A stretch of DNA of 64,000 nucleotides from Neoceratodus forsteri (GCA_016271365.2 CM057459.1:492975501-493039500), one strand, 5' to 3'. Positions 23,735 to 35,985 are shown, numbered from the stretch's first letter. Translations and numbers: made by a program. The notes: a model not told the origin generated them from the sequence alone.

Positions 23735-24002
23735 AGTGTTTTTCCCCTATATGCGGGGGCAGGGATGTGCAATGATGTCCGGCATCTACCCTGTCCCACA
23801 TACTATGTTCTGGTTCCAGTCACTGTGGTATCCATGGCCTCTGCCAGGGGTCCATCAAGCACTATTCACACTCTCCTCCCTCCCCCTGGAGAAGGGAGCA
23901 GTCCCTGGGATGCTTGATCCTTCTTCCCCGGCTGTCTGTTCCTGAACCTGGGTCACTGGCGTTGCAAGCAGAAATCCAACCACTGCACCAATGGGCCGGC
24001 CT
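23735..24002 (-). mobile_element. tRNA-derived SINE, copy 2
   Basis: The minus strand begins GGCCGGCCCATTGGTGCAGTGG (A-box-like TGGTGCAGTGG). About 40 bases later it has CCCAGGTTCAGGAAC in the B-box position, then the family body (GATCAAGCATCCCAGGGACTG). This is the clearest tRNA-like head of the three copies. Confidence 0.6.
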
Positions 24003-24187
24003 TTAAAAATACTATCTTGAAAATTCATGCTTACAGCCTCAGCAAACAAGGACATCATGTGTGATCTTCTTCATTTTCCAATCATGTCAATTTCACTACT
24101 AAAAACTTCTGTTTGTAATTACTAAATATTAACTGATGTGCTTTCTATGAACAACAACTACAAAGCAAGTACAAACATGACAACATG

Positions 24188-24690
24188 ATTCACTTGGGAA
24201 CAGAAGAAGGAGGTGCGTTCAGGAAAGTGGCTCTGGTTTATCTTCTGTTTTAATTGTGATATTTGAATAGTTTATACTTTAAATCAGTGCTGTGAGTTAC
24301 AACTGTTTAAATTAGTACTGTGAGTTACAACTGTTACTGGGGCTGTGATATTGTAAATGTTGGTGGCTTGTGTGCTGGTTGTCAGAACAGTTGTTGGCTG
24401 TGATATTTAGAGTGAAATTTAAATCTGTGCTGTTTGCCTGGTGAGAGGAGGAGGGGTATTTACAGGAACCATTTTGTCTTTCATTATTCACTTGGGAAAA
24501 GAAGAGGAAGGTGTGTTCAGGAAAGTGGCTGTGGTTCATCTTCTGTTTTAATTGTGATATTTGAATAGTTTTGCTTTAAATTAGTGCTGCAAGTTACAAC
24601 TGTTTAAATTAGTACTGTGAGTTACAACTATTACTGGGGTTGTGATATTGTAAATGTTGGTGGCTTATATGTTGGTTGCCGGAACAGTCT
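24188..24690 (+). promoter_or_regulatory. Two 298-bp tandem monomers at the CR1 5' end
   Basis: ATTCACTTGGGAA at 24188 recurs at 24486, and the following 200 bases match closely (AGGAAAGTGGCT, TTTTAATTGTGATATTTGAATAG, TACTGTGAGTTACAACT, GTGATATTGTAAATGTTGGTGGC). The second monomer is partial and ends near 24690. Inside each unit a segment of about 30 bp, TTAAATYAGTRCTGTGAGTTACAACTGTT-like, is itself repeated. The position directly upstream of a nearly full-length CR1 suggests promoter monomers like those of some L1 families; promoter function is inference. Confidence 0.7.
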
Positions 24691-25276
24691 TAAATACTGA
24701 GAAGTCACTGGGGCTTGGGCTTGAAGGCTGTGAGGGAGGAGCTTGTGGAGATACAAACTGCCCATATGAACTGACTCTTAAAATTAATAGTCAGGTGGTA
24801 AAAGTTCAGACACAGGGGGTGTAAGTGGGTGGAGATAGAAAGGTTTACCAAGCCCACAGGGTCTCTTGCAATGATTGTTATGATATGAAAGCTAGCTTTG
24901 TTATGTGATGTCATATTTGGATTTGATATATACTAAGGTGGTAATGTATTATTAAGCAACAGATCTTGCATCCTCGGGGCTGTGATAAGTATTTAGGGAT
25001 CATAAGAGCTGTAATACACTGAGGAGATTGTACTAATGTGTTACTGTATTAGTATAGTAACTGAGGGGATTGTATTAATGTGTTGCTGAGTAAAGGCCAT
25101 CAAATGAGGACCAGGAGTATAAAGGACTGATATCAGACTAGTAATAGAGCATATAAGTATGAGAGTAAGGACTGGGGGACAGGTGTGGGGATACACTTAA
25201 GCCGAATGCAAATAATGGAGAGTAGGTGTGAAGGGCTGCATGGGGGGAAAGCGAGGGGTGGTGGAAGTGGACAGAT

Positions 25277-26470
25277 ATGGATAAGGGTGGGTGGAGGCTG
25301 CAGAATAGACAGTGGAATGATGGGTGCTGTGGAGAGAGGGCAGCAGGCACAGGGAGGATAGTGAGTTACAATGGATGTGGGGCAGCTATCTGGAAGTATT
25401 TATTATGGAAACTGGGAGGCTGTCCAATTTGCTACAGGCTAAGGAAATTGGAGGATGAAGTAATGGGGTTATGAAGGAAACTAAGGAGAGTGAGGGAGGG
25501 AGGAGCTGAGGCAGTAGTGACCCCACTAAGGAGGGGCAGGGAGATGCAGAGAGGGAACTGCAGAGTTAAAGATGGGGATAAAAGGAGGATGAGGGGGAGA
25601 GCAGAGGTGCAGTAGGATGAGGGAGGGATCAGGGAAGGAGGAAGGAGATGATGAACACTATTGCAGGGTTATCAAGCAATATGTTTGCAGTATTGGCAGA
25701 GGAAGGGGAGGTATCAGAGCGGCAAGAGAGGACAGAAAGGGGTAGTGAAGGTCCAAGAGGCAGGATTTACAATGGGAAACAGAGATGGGAGAGGAAGGGT
25801 AGGGAAAAGGAGGAGGGAGAGGCGGTAACAGGAGGGGAGGCAGCAGCAGGGAGAATGATGCAAGGAGCACAAAAGGTGCAGAGGAGGGATGTAAGGAAGG
25901 TGGCATCAGGGTTTTGGGGGAGTGGACAGGGATCACAGAGGAAGTGGGGTCAGGATTAGAATGATGGGGGGGTGTTGGTGCTGGGAGACTCCACATTGAA
26001 GGGGATAAGATGAGGAGGAAGGGGGGGAAGGCACAGTCATGTCTGGGTCGAGACAATTCCAGGATTGACCACAGACAGGGCAGGGCAGGGCAGGGCAGGC
26101 ACTTCTCAAGTGCGAAGGCAGAGGGAGGATAAAATTACATGTGGTGGTGCATGTGGGAACAAATGACCTGGCTGGGAAAACAGTGGAGGCAGTAAAGGGG
26201 TAGGCAGTGTGAGGAGGTGGGAGTATCTTCAGCATTCTCTGAGGTGCTGCTGGTAACACGTGCAAGTACAAGGAGTGAAAAAAGGATATAGGAGTTCAAT
26301 GGGTGGCTGAGGGACTGGTGCCAAACCAGGGAAAACGGACTGGTGTCAGACTGGGGCAGGACCTGGAACAACAGTGACCTATACACAGGGGACAGGTTAC
26401 ATATGTGCAAAGAGGGGAAGAGCGTACTCAAACAGGGAATGAAGGGATATATTTCAACAAGGGTAGATTT
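25277..26470 (+). pseudogene. CR1 ORF1 with zinc motif and SGNH esterase, frameshifted
   Basis: The N-terminal part (25277-25474) has NGCGAAIWKYLLWKLGGCPIC followed by a charged helix, the same layout as ORF1 of the minus-strand CR1 near 44000 (CRYCGTIF...GHCPTC then a helix). At about 25972-25995 the sequence reads VLVLGDST, the GDS block of SGNH hydrolases. At 26141-26170 it reads VVVHVGTNDL, the second catalytic-region block. ORF1 of CR1 elements is known to carry such an esterase domain, thought to bind or modify lipid. The blocks lie in different frames, so the ORF is broken. Confidence 0.7.
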
Positions 26471-26484
26471 AAACTAGGAAGGGG

Positions 26485-27340
26485 GTGGCAGGGACCATTG
26501 TTAGAAACAATGTCAGAAAGGAGCATAAGTTGCTCACCCTCTGGTTAAGTGAAGGCAGTGAGGAGGGAGCACAGAGAGAACCAAAAGGGGAGGAGAGGAA
26601 TGGTAAGTTTGGGGAGGCAACAGGCTGGAAGGTTGTCTCACTGAACGTAAGGAGCCTAAGGTACAGACCTGCAGACTTACAGGCTCTCTTGGAGGTGGAA
26701 TTGGTGGACGTAGTGGCCATCATGGAAACATGGGCCTCCCATTACCAGGAGTGGGATATGATGATCTCAGAGTACAGGCTATTCAGAAAGGATAGAGAAA
26801 AGGGGAATGGGGGAGCAGTGGTGATCTATCTGAGGGAGGGGATTAAGTGCATAATGGAGGAAGGGGAGGAGTGGAGGACAGAAGCTCTGTGGATGCAGTT
26901 CCAGGATGTGAGGAATAGGACAGTGAGCATGGGGGTAGTGTACAGGCCACCATCACAGGGTTGTGACCTGGACTGGCAACTGGCAGATCAAATTTGAGGG
27001 GTAAGCAGGAAGGGAAGCACGGTGGTGGTGGGGGATTTCAACCTTCTGCGGTGGATTGGAGCACACCTGCCACTATGAGTGCAAGAGAAGGGGTCCTGTT
27101 GGAAGCTTTTCTAGACAGCTTCTTGACACAGCTGGTACAGGGGCTGACAAAGCTGGAAAGGACCTTGCACTGGATAATGGGAAAGCTGTAAGGAACCTAG
27201 AAGTGGGGGAACCACTTGCTGGGAATGACCACAGCTCACTGTGGTTCATGCTAAATATGGGGAGGGACACAGGTTGCACGGGTACAAGGGTGGTTGAGTT
27301 TAGGGGGGCAGACTTTACAATGATGGGGAAATTCTGAGCA
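26485..27340 (+). pseudogene. CR1 ORF2 endonuclease domain
   Basis: This APE-type endonuclease contains WKVVSLNVRSLRYR (start of domain), VDVVAIMETW (metal-binding Glu), NGGAVVIYLREGI, TVSMGVVYRPPSQ, then in shifted frames VVGDFN-like (near 27025) and GNDHSSLWF (the SDH-like block near 27220-27245). Endonuclease nicks the target to prime reverse transcription. At least two frameshifts separate the blocks. Confidence 0.75.
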
Positions 27341-27891
27341 ACCACCTGGCAGACATCCAACAACACATGGATGCAGATCAGGAGTGGAATATAATAAGGG
27401 GAGGGCTGGAAGAGGCAACAGAGACCTGTACTAGGAAAAAAAAACAAGAAAAGCAAGGCAAAGAAACCCAGTGGGCTGTCACTGGAGGTCAGGGAAGTGG
27501 TGAGAGCCAAGAGGATGGCATTTTGGAAGTATAGGAAAATGGGAAGGGGAGAAGATAAACATGTATGCAGGGAAAATATTAGAGAGGTCACCAGGCTGTT
27601 CAGGGAGACCAAAGCATCTAGAGAGCTGAGACTGGTGCAGGGGATCAAAAAGGAAAAAAAGATTTCTTCTGTTACATAGGCGAGAAAAGGAGAAGCAAAG
27701 ACCAGCTTGCGAGCATCAAGAAAGATGAGGGTGGGTGCGTGGGTGGAGAAGGGGGAAGAGCAGGCAGAGGCACAGACCGAGTACTTCTGCTCTGTGTTCA
27801 GGCAGGATAAGGGGGAGCAAATACTTCAGGCAAGTGGGGAGGTGGGTGAGGGGGGGAGAGGACAACAGATATATGGATTACAGAGGGCAGG

Positions 27892-28640
27892 GTGCTGGTG
27901 CGGTTGAGGGCATTAAGAGTGGACAAAGCACCTAGTCAGGATGGCATTCACCCTAGAGTATTGAGGGAGCTGGTAGAGGTCCTTGTGGGGCCACTGGCAG
28001 ACCTGCTGAATACCTCTCTGGACACAGGATGTGTATCACAGGACTGGAGGATGGCCCATGTGGTGCCCATCCATAAAAGTGGACCAAAGAGTGAACCAGG
28101 GAACTACAGGCCAGTGAGCCTCACCTTGATCATGGACAAACTCATGGAGATCATCCTAAAGGAGAGGCTCGTGAGCTTCTTGGAGACAAATGGTATCCAG
28201 GATGACCAGCAGCACAGGTTTGTCATGGGCAGATCATGCCAGACAAACCTGGTAGAGTTCTATGACTGAGTGACACAGGAACTGGACAAGGGTCATGCTG
28301 TGGACGTCCTGTACTTGGACTTCAGTGACGCCTTTGATTCAGTGCTGCATGGAAGAGTGGGGGAAGCTGGAATATGTGGGGGCAGGACCAAAAATGGTGA
28401 TCTGGATCAGGAACTGGCTGAGGAGGAGACAGAAAAGTATGGTAGTAGGGAGGGAACTCTCATCACAGAGAGCAGTGATGAACATGATACCACAGGGATC
28501 TGTGCTGAGTCCAGTACTGCTCAGGATTTTCATTGCAGATATCTTGAATTGGATTCGGTGCAAAACCAATCTATTTGCAGACAATATCAAGATGGGAACT
28601 GTGGTAGATGACATGGAGGGGGGATAGGGGCTGCAGGAGG
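27892..28640 (+). pseudogene. CR1 ORF2 reverse transcriptase
   Basis: Visible blocks are VDKAPSQDGIHPRVLRELV, HVVPIHKSGPKSEPGNYRPVS, SCQTNLVEFYD (then a TGA stop at 28267-28269), DVLYLDFSDAFDSVLH, and in another frame IPQGSVLSPVLLRIFIADIL and LFADN at the catalytic box. The last shows FADD changed to FADN, so the second catalytic Asp is lost as well. Both the stop and the frameshift mark it as dead. Confidence 0.8.
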
Positions 28641-29714
28641 ACCTGAATAAGTTGCAGGAGTGAGCACATAAATGGCAGCTGGGGTTCAACACCATGATGT
28701 GCAAGATTCTGCACTTCGTAGTCTGGAAACAGGGAAGGAATTAGTACTTAAATGGGCTTCAGTTGGGTTGCTTCACAGAAGAGAAGGACCTAAGGGTGAT
28801 CATAACAGGGAGCATGAACAACTCTGTTCAATGCAGAAGGGCAACAGCAAAAGCCAACAAAATGCTGGGTGTCTAGCTAGAGGGATCTCCTCCAGAAGTA
28901 GGAAGGTTATCCTGCCCCTGTATAGGTCGCTGGTCACACCCCACCTGGAGTACTGCATGCAATACTGATGCCCTTTCCTGAAGAGGGACATCAATTTGTT
29001 GGCTGGGGTACAGCGTAGAGCTACAAAGACGATCCAGGGATTGGAGGGCAAGCCATATGAGGAAAGGAGGGGGGAGTTGAAAATGTACTCTCTGGAAGAG
29101 AGGAGGGACAGGGGAGATATAATTGAGACCTTTAAGTAACTGAAGGGAATAAACAAGACTAATACAGAGAGGATTTTCCAGAGAAGAAAGGGGAGGGACA
29201 TGAGAGGACACCAACTGAGATTGGGGGGGGGGTAGATTCAGGAGAGAGATGAGGAGACATTTTTTCACAGAAAGAGTGGTGGAATAGTGGAACTCCTTGT
29301 CGGGTGAGCTAGTACCCTGAAAGATGGTAGACAGCTTCAAGGGTTAGGATACGGGAAGCAGCAGAGGTACTAGAATGGGGGGAAGGGAAGGGTAGCAGCA
29401 TTATAAGGTGCTAGCTGCCCACTCGAGTAGACTGGATAGACCATGAGGCCTGTTTCTGCTGGCATTTTTGTATGTTTGTATGATTGGTGTTGTCCAATGA
29501 TTGTTTTTAAGCATTCTTACTGTGTGTATAAACCTTCCCAGCTTCATTCCTATAAAGACCTGCACTGAAATATACATCATCACCACAAGCAGGTTCATAC
29601 CAGTGCCAGTCTTTACAAACTGGACAATTGCCAGTGATAGAATAACTGAATTTATTGAGCCATGAGGTTATGTAGTAAAAGACATTGAAAAAATATATCA
29701 TTGTAGCAGACCTC

Positions 29715-30060
29715 ATGGTGTACAGGCTGAGGCGCTGAAAGTGTCTTACCTCTCATCACACTAGCGACCTGAGTTTGGGAACAAACTCGGATCACTGGGG
29801 ATCAGTGGAGGGGGGAGGGCAGAGAGTGGATTGAGCACCCACCTGGCAACTCTTCATTCTTGAACTGGGGTGATGGGCCTTCACAGCTCTTTGCTGCCAC
29901 CAGGTTGGAGGCCCGGTGGTAGTGCTGATGATTGGGAGACAAGACATCGGTCTGGAGGGGGTGAAATGAGTCACAATTCCTCAACATATGCGCACCTCCA
30001 TATGCATACATTCTCCATACTGCCATGGCTCTGGAACCTAGCAGGAGAAAAGTGGGGAGA
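29715..30060 (+). mobile_element. tRNA-derived SINE, copy 3
   Basis: TGTACAGGCTGAGGCGCTGA, then GCGACCTGAGTTTGGGAACAAACTCGG and GATTGAGCACCC, follow the block order of the minus-strand copy near 16440-16690. It starts about 230 bp after the CR1 3' end. The right end is unclear. Confidence 0.5.
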
Positions 30061-30549
30061 AAATATAGCAGACCAGTGCTTTATGAAGTCCTGCCCGAGA
30101 CACCTTGACCAGCCCCTCCACTCTCTCTGGTGGGTATTCTGGATGAGAGTACTCTGAGGGGGAGGATGGCCCTGCTGTTGGGGGGGGGGATTTGTGGGGT
30201 ATATTCCCAGGCAGAAGTGAGATTTGTTCTGTAGGTAAAAGGTGACATGCTAGACAGTGACAGGAACAACAACAAGTGTGATGGCTGGTGTTTTGTGTGC
30301 GCTCATTACCAGCTGTGACCCTTCCTTCATGGAGGAGGAATTTGTGGGTCATGAGTACATCCCCACAGAGTCAGGGGGAGCAGCAAGTTCCTCTAGTTTA
30401 TGCCACGTGGAGTGCAGCATGATGTAGTGTGCATGAACGGGCGAGAGTGGGAGAATGATGGGTGAACTGGTGACTGTCAAATTCATCACTGCAGTTAGCA
30501 GTAGTTGAAAACATTGCAGTTAAAATGCATTCAGACCTGCATACCGCTC

Positions 30550-31210
30550 AACCTGTTGTCACTGAGACTCAAAATACGAGACCTTGGCCCTGGCCTCAAA
30601 AAGTGTGACACATACTCCAAAGTGGATGACTTGACACAGAAAATGGTAGGAAACGTGGGGCAGTGACACTGGACACTTACATTCAAAATGTGTGACACTT
30701 GCCTCTAAATGGGGGACACCCAAAAGCTGGACACAGACTCCCATAAATGCAAGGAACTTTAGGACACTAACTCAAATGGGGGGAATATGGGATAGCGCTA
30801 CATAAACATGTGGGGTACTAGCTCTCAAGATGTGGAAACTGACATTTAAAATGTGGGACAGTGACACTTAAAATGTGAGATAATGGCCCTCATGATGTGG
30901 GACATTGGCCCCTTAAATATGGGACTCTGGCCCTCTAAATGTGGGGCACTGGCCCTCTAAATGTAGAGCACTGACACTCAAAATGTTGGACACTGGAATG
31001 CTAAATGTGAGAAAATGTCAGAAACTGACACTCAAACTGGGGAAAATGTTGAAAATGTTAAACAGTAACCCTCAAAGTGTGGGGCACTAGCCCTCAAGAT
31101 GTGGGGGCAGAGACACCTAAAATGTGGGACATTGACACTTAAAATGTGGGACAGTGGATTGCTAAATGTTGTACACTGGACTGCCAAATATGGAACACAT
31201 CATTAAACAC
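30550..31210. repeat. Irregular short-unit tandem array
   Basis: Variants of CTCAAAATGTGGGACACTGGC recur about every 20-33 bases for some 650 bp, more than 20 times. Units differ at many positions and lengths vary, so it is an old array. No spacer pattern and no cas-like gene is present. Confidence 0.8.
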
Positions 31211-32380
31211 AGAGTTAGAAGAACAGACAACTGGAAACTATTGCAATTATTAATGCAATGTTTTATTTTGATTTAGCATAACAAATTATTTTCTGATTTT
31301 AATGAATCTAATAATTTAATTCTTGATATTTCATTGTGAGATAGTGCCTTCTTTATGTGGGATGGATGTGTGATGGGAGAATTCTGAGTTGTAAAAATGT
31401 GGGTCATTTAGTGAGGCCAAGTGTTTGCAGCACTACACTGGAATAAAATACTCAATTTGTGACATTGGGCAACTCAGTAAACCTCCCAGTGCTTCAGTCT
31501 ACCCAGCTTCAGAAATGGGTAGAAGCAGGACCCCACTGGGAACAAACTACTGCATGCCAGCTGGGCTATCCTGGGTAAGTAAACTAACAAAAAAGGAGAG
31601 TTGAGACATACTGTATGGAAACTGGGTCTCCATTTTTTGAGACGGTTCTCTCCACTCTCACTACTCATTATAATGGTTAGTCTCTCTCGAAAAAAATGCT
31701 TTAGACATAATTTAACAGTGGGTGACTCGTGATGGGACTCTTTGCCTCAGGGCTAGATGATCATGGATTATAGTACCCACATTGGGGGCTTGGGGTCACT
31801 GCTGACATGGCAGTGCAATTCTATGGGGTTGTTGTGCCATAACATCGTTACATACTGTAGCTCTTACAGGATCACTTTAACTTTCAGCGACAGATGTCTA
31901 CAAAATGCAAGACAATCTGCTAGCTCCTCTGATCAAGTAAATTTTATTTAGGTTAAAGCATTATCAGCCATTTTGGCTCTGACCAGATTTTGTTTACTAG
32001 ATCCATACTTTCCTATACAGAAATATTAGGAGTTTGAAGTAAAAAAATAAGATTTGGCGTTGAATATTCATTCTAACTATGTTTATTCTTTCCATTAATG
32101 TCAAAAGTAAGGATTTACATTTATCAAAGTTTTTTTTAATTTTTTTCTAAAATGGAGTGAAATTAGTTTCAAACATTTTCAGATAATTATTAGAGATTTT
32201 AATTTAGAGATATTTAATGTTTTCATTTGGTGATCTGACTACTGAATTAAAGAGGTAGCATTGTCATACAGTTGCATCCAAAGACATGGCTGAGTATTTC
32301 CTGAAATTTCTGTGCTGCCTCTAGAGAAATTCCCTGCCTGCCTGCAGTACCACTTTGGGCCACCAGAGAGAATCTCTTTA
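31211..32380. other. No feature recognised
   Basis: AT-rich sequence without recognisable coding or repeat signal. Confidence 0.35.
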
Positions 32381-33385
32381 GATATATTGTGAAATATAGG
32401 GAAATAGATGAATATCTCTATGGCTGCAAGTGTAACTGGGCAAGATACACCAGTTGCACAGGCAACTGGACTGGGATCTGCAACCAGCATCCACTATCCC
32501 TCTCCCCCAGAAGTCCCATAGGTCCAGGGGGGTACCGAGAGTTGTCAGAAAGGGTAAAGAGGGGCAAATCAAGGACTAAGGATGGTAAGAGATGGCCTGT
32601 AGTCATGACTGCAACTCCTTTTGCACCCCTGAAGAAGATACTGGCACCTGATTCTCCCTGGCAAGGTTTCAGCAGGTATGGGGAACAGGAAGAAAACAGT
32701 AATGACAGTAAGCAAGATAATAGTTGTAGGGTTTTTCTGGTTAGTGGAGTGGAGATGGTGGTATGCAATGGTGAGAAATGGAGAAGAAAGGTCAGATACC
32801 TGCCAGGTGTCTCAACTGGGAAGGATACAACTACAGCAGAATGCCTCTTCAGGCAAATAGGGAGAGCCAGATGCATTAGTTTAGTTGGAAACTAATTATC
32901 TGGCCAACCAAGACATGGAATTAATCAAAACTAGCTTCTACAAGCTAGGGAGTAGAGTTGTTGTAATCTGATAAGAATATTGTGGCTTTCTTTTCCTGGA
33001 GTCACGGCGCAGAGCTGAGACTGACAAACAATTCTTTTCCCAGTAAATGTGTCTAAGTCCAAGTAAGTCTTATACAAATCAACAAAGAACAGAAAGATTT
33101 ACAGTAGCCGTATGCTGATATTCTCATCATTTTTCACTGTCAGGGCCTTAAGGCATGGTCTGCAGCCAGGAGTATGAGGTGTGCCCCACCCACCTTATCT
33201 GATTTACTCTTATACACTTTTTGCAATATGACATCATCATTAGCGAAGTTTCCAGAAGTAACACATGCTCAGAGGAAAAAGAGGGAGGTACCTGGTTGGA
33301 CTGGCCAAAGCTGTTTTTTCTTGCGAGCAGACATGAAAGACCATTAGGCCTATTCTGCTGGCATTTTAGTATGTTAGAGTGTTAG
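32380..33385 (+). mobile_element. Internally deleted CR1 remnant (ORF1 plus 3' end)
   Basis: The 168-codon frame at 32389-32895 has a Cys-rich start and a later block, RVFLVSGVEMVVCNGEKWRRKVRYLPGVS. In order this looks like the esterase region of CR1 ORF1 with the GDS motif decayed. From about 33300 to 33385 the sequence matches the CR1 3' end (ACATGAAAGACCATTAGGCC, TTCTGCTGGCATTTTAGTATG). ORF2 is missing in between, so either one deleted copy or two pieces. Confidence 0.5.
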
Positions 33386-34390
33386 TATGAGTCTGATAAC
33401 AAAAATGTGGAATGTGACTGTAATGTGTTGAAAATCTGGAATGCATGAAATGCAGTGTCAAAGCACAGTTTCCTTTTCTGGGTAGCAAAACGGAATAACA
33501 GCCATTGAAATTACATTGTTTTCTGCAGTAACTCCCCTGCAGAATTCTGCAGAATTGAGTTTCATGACCTGGTAGGTTTGTTTCAAACTCATCACAGATT
33601 GCCCAGTAGTGGGTCAGTGGAAAAGGATGAAGAGGACACATTTACATTTCTGGCTTCGGTGGGGAAGAAGAGTCAGCATTTCTGTAGCAGTTTTAATACA
33701 CACTGTATTCCAAAGTGCAATCACTGTGGAATTGGTAGTGAAATGTAGTTTCCATATACACTGTACACCAAAGTGCAAGCAGTGTAGGACTGGTAGTGAA
33801 ATGACTGTACACACATAGTGGCAGCCATTTCACACAACACTGACTCACAGCCTTGGGCAACTGCATGAACTGGTTTTATTGGAAGGGGAATACTGGACAG
33901 GAGACAGAGTTAAAACCATTACTTTTGCAATATGTGCCTTGTGTTCTTTTGCTTCTACGTGGACTGCACCAGAGATGGGTAAAAGGGACATTAGCCTAAC
34001 ATCTCATTTGCAGGACAACTCACCCGTCATTACAGCAACAACACAGCACCCCCTATTAGTACTGAACTCAGGTGTCAGCATTTATAACATGAGCCCAATC
34101 TCAGTGTGGGACAAGAATACATGTTATTATAGTATAATACATTATAATTATTTGATATTATATAATTATGTAATATTTTTATTATGCAATGCCATGCTTT
34201 GCTATGCAATGTTATATTATGTACGTCATGTTACATAACATTACGTTACGTTATGTTGTGTTATACTGTTATATAATATTATATATGATTTTATTATAAA
34301 ATACAGTACATGACATAAATTACATATATTATGTTATTATAAGATACAGTATGTGACATTATTCCTATTTCTCCTTCCCTAGTTCTGTTT
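33386..34390. other. No gene; short duplication and an AT-rich tract
   Basis: A 58-bp direct repeat starts with CACTGTAYWCCAAAGTGCAA at 33701 and 33759. From about 34120 to 34380 the DNA is very AT-rich with many short TTATATAA-like palindromes. No coding signal. Confidence 0.45.
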
Positions 34391-34654
34391 TTGCCCAACC
34401 ATGTTAGTTATTTTATTATAGTATATGACAGCCCTCGATTGTACACGGAATTTAGAAGCTTCAAAATTCTTGTAGGGCAGTGCAAAGGTCAAAGAAAGCT
34501 GTTATACTATCGTTCTGACATCAGATCGATAGTACAACAACTTCTTAGTTCTATTTTAAGCAGCGTGAGCTGTCACTGACTCTCTTCGCATCCCCGATTT
34601 CTTTTCAAAAGGCAGCACATAAACAACCATACTCTAGTAAGCAAATGAGCAGCA

Positions 34655-35985
34655 ATGGCAAACTTGCAATACAATTCGGAACGGCAGCAGTTCATTGTCG
34701 AGCAGGAAAATGCCAGGACCCTTCAAAAAACGGCAGCAGATATAAAAATAGTAAAAACTTACCTGCTAAACGAAGGAGAAGCCAGAGACCTGTACACTAT
34801 CCCAGTAGATGAGCTTGACATCTTTTTGGCCAACTTCGTGTTTGCTGTCAAAAGAGTAGACGGCAGTGATTATGAACCTGGCACAGTTAGAGGTATGTTG
34901 GGCAGTGTACACAGGCATTTAATTAAAAATAACTATGGGCACTCTATCTACCACGGCAAAAACAGTCTCTTCACAGAAACGCTCCGAACCATGACTGCAA
35001 AGTTAAAATATTTAAAAAAACAAGGCAAGGGCAACAAGCCCAACACAGCAGAAGCACTGTCATAAACGGACATAAACCTCCTATACAGCACAGGCACACT
35101 TGGTCTCACTAACTCCACATCGTTGCTGAACATGATTTTTTTCAACATAGGCTTATATTTTGCCTTAAGAACCATGGATCAATATAGACTAAAATGGGGA
35201 GATCTCTCGCTACTCACCGACACAAATGGGCACAGGTACTTGGAATACAATGAGTGGCAGACCAAGACCCGCACTGGGGAAAACCCAAGAAACATTAGAA
35301 TCGTTAAACCCCGCATGTATGAAAATACCTTGAGAAAAGACCAAGACCCGATCACAGCATACTGTAAATATGCATCCCAGAAGCCTGAATGTATGAATAC
35401 CCCAGAATCCCCATTCTACCTTGCCCCTAATATAAATTATAAGCCAGGAGTCTCGCTGTGGTACCGTAGCATGACCATCGGTGAAAACAAAATCAGAAAT
35501 CTGATGCGCAACATGAAGATAGCAGCAGGCTTACCAGAAACAAAGAAAGTAACCAACCACTCCACCCAAAAAACCTCAGTACAAACTCTAGTTGACCATA
35601 ATGTGCCCCCCACAGAAGTAGCGCTATCTCAGGACATCGCAACTCACAAAGCATAAATTCCTACAGCGTCATGTCAGAAAACAAGCAGTTCAGAAATTCT
35701 TCCATCTTCTCTGGAATAGCAGCCGAAGGCCCGGCAACCTCTTCCTCCACAATTACTTCCTCTGCAGAAACAGCTCCCAATGGACCAGCCAACCCCATTA
35801 CAACAGTTCCTGTACAACGGCAAAATACCACCCTAGACGAAACACTGGCTTTTCAAATCTTTGGCCAGCACTGCATATTCCATCAAGGTGTAACCGTCAC
35901 CATAAATCACTATAAGCAACCTGACCCAAAACTGGAAAAGCGCCGCAGAGTAGCAGTTATTTATGACTAGAGCGACTCTGACTAG
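34655..35985 (+). pseudogene. Crypton tyrosine recombinase (KIAA1958-like, DUF3504 type), three lesions
   Basis: The N-terminal helical domain runs to about 35062. The frame then meets TAA at 35063-35065 but continues in phase through LLYSTGTLGL into the catalytic domain. FALRTMDQYRLKWGDL holds the first catalytic Arg (codon 35168). EWQTKTRTG holds the beta-hairpin Lys (35264). NHSTQK holds the HxxR box with Arg replaced by Gln (CAA at 35567), a change expected from CpG decay of CGA. A frameshift near 35622-35630 then moves SGHRNSQSINSYS into another frame, with the second His at 35635 and the nucleophilic Tyr at 35662. The tail ends KRRRVAVIYD, then TAG (35968), SDSD and a second stop. The family cuts and joins DNA through a phosphotyrosine link. 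Confidence 0.85.

Larger units (their letters stand above)
24188..29482 (+). mobile_element. Nearly full-length CR1 LINE
   Basis: In order: tandem 5' monomers (24188-24690), leader, ORF1 (about 25277-26470), ORF2 endonuclease (about 26630-27330), linker, RT (about 27890-28640), C-terminal domain (about 28840-29230) and 3' UTR ending near 29482 with CATGAGGCCTGTTTCTGCTGGCATTTTTGTATG. All domains are present, but several frameshifts and stops interrupt both ORFs, so the copy cannot make complete proteins. Confidence 0.85.

Noticed and set aside
25658..26431. Proline- and serine-rich frames on the minus strand
   Set aside because: They are shadows of the purine-rich CR1 ORF1 on the plus strand.
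30550..31210. CRISPR-like array
   Set aside because: Units are diverged and of uneven length, there are no unique spacers of constant size and no cas genes, and the window is clearly eukaryotic.
32418..32876. 152-codon frame on the minus strand
   Set aside because: Opposite strand of the CR1 ORF1 remnant; no domain recognised.
34120..34380. Origin of replication or matrix-attachment region
   Set aside because: The tract is AT-rich with short palindromes, but nothing specific supports a function.
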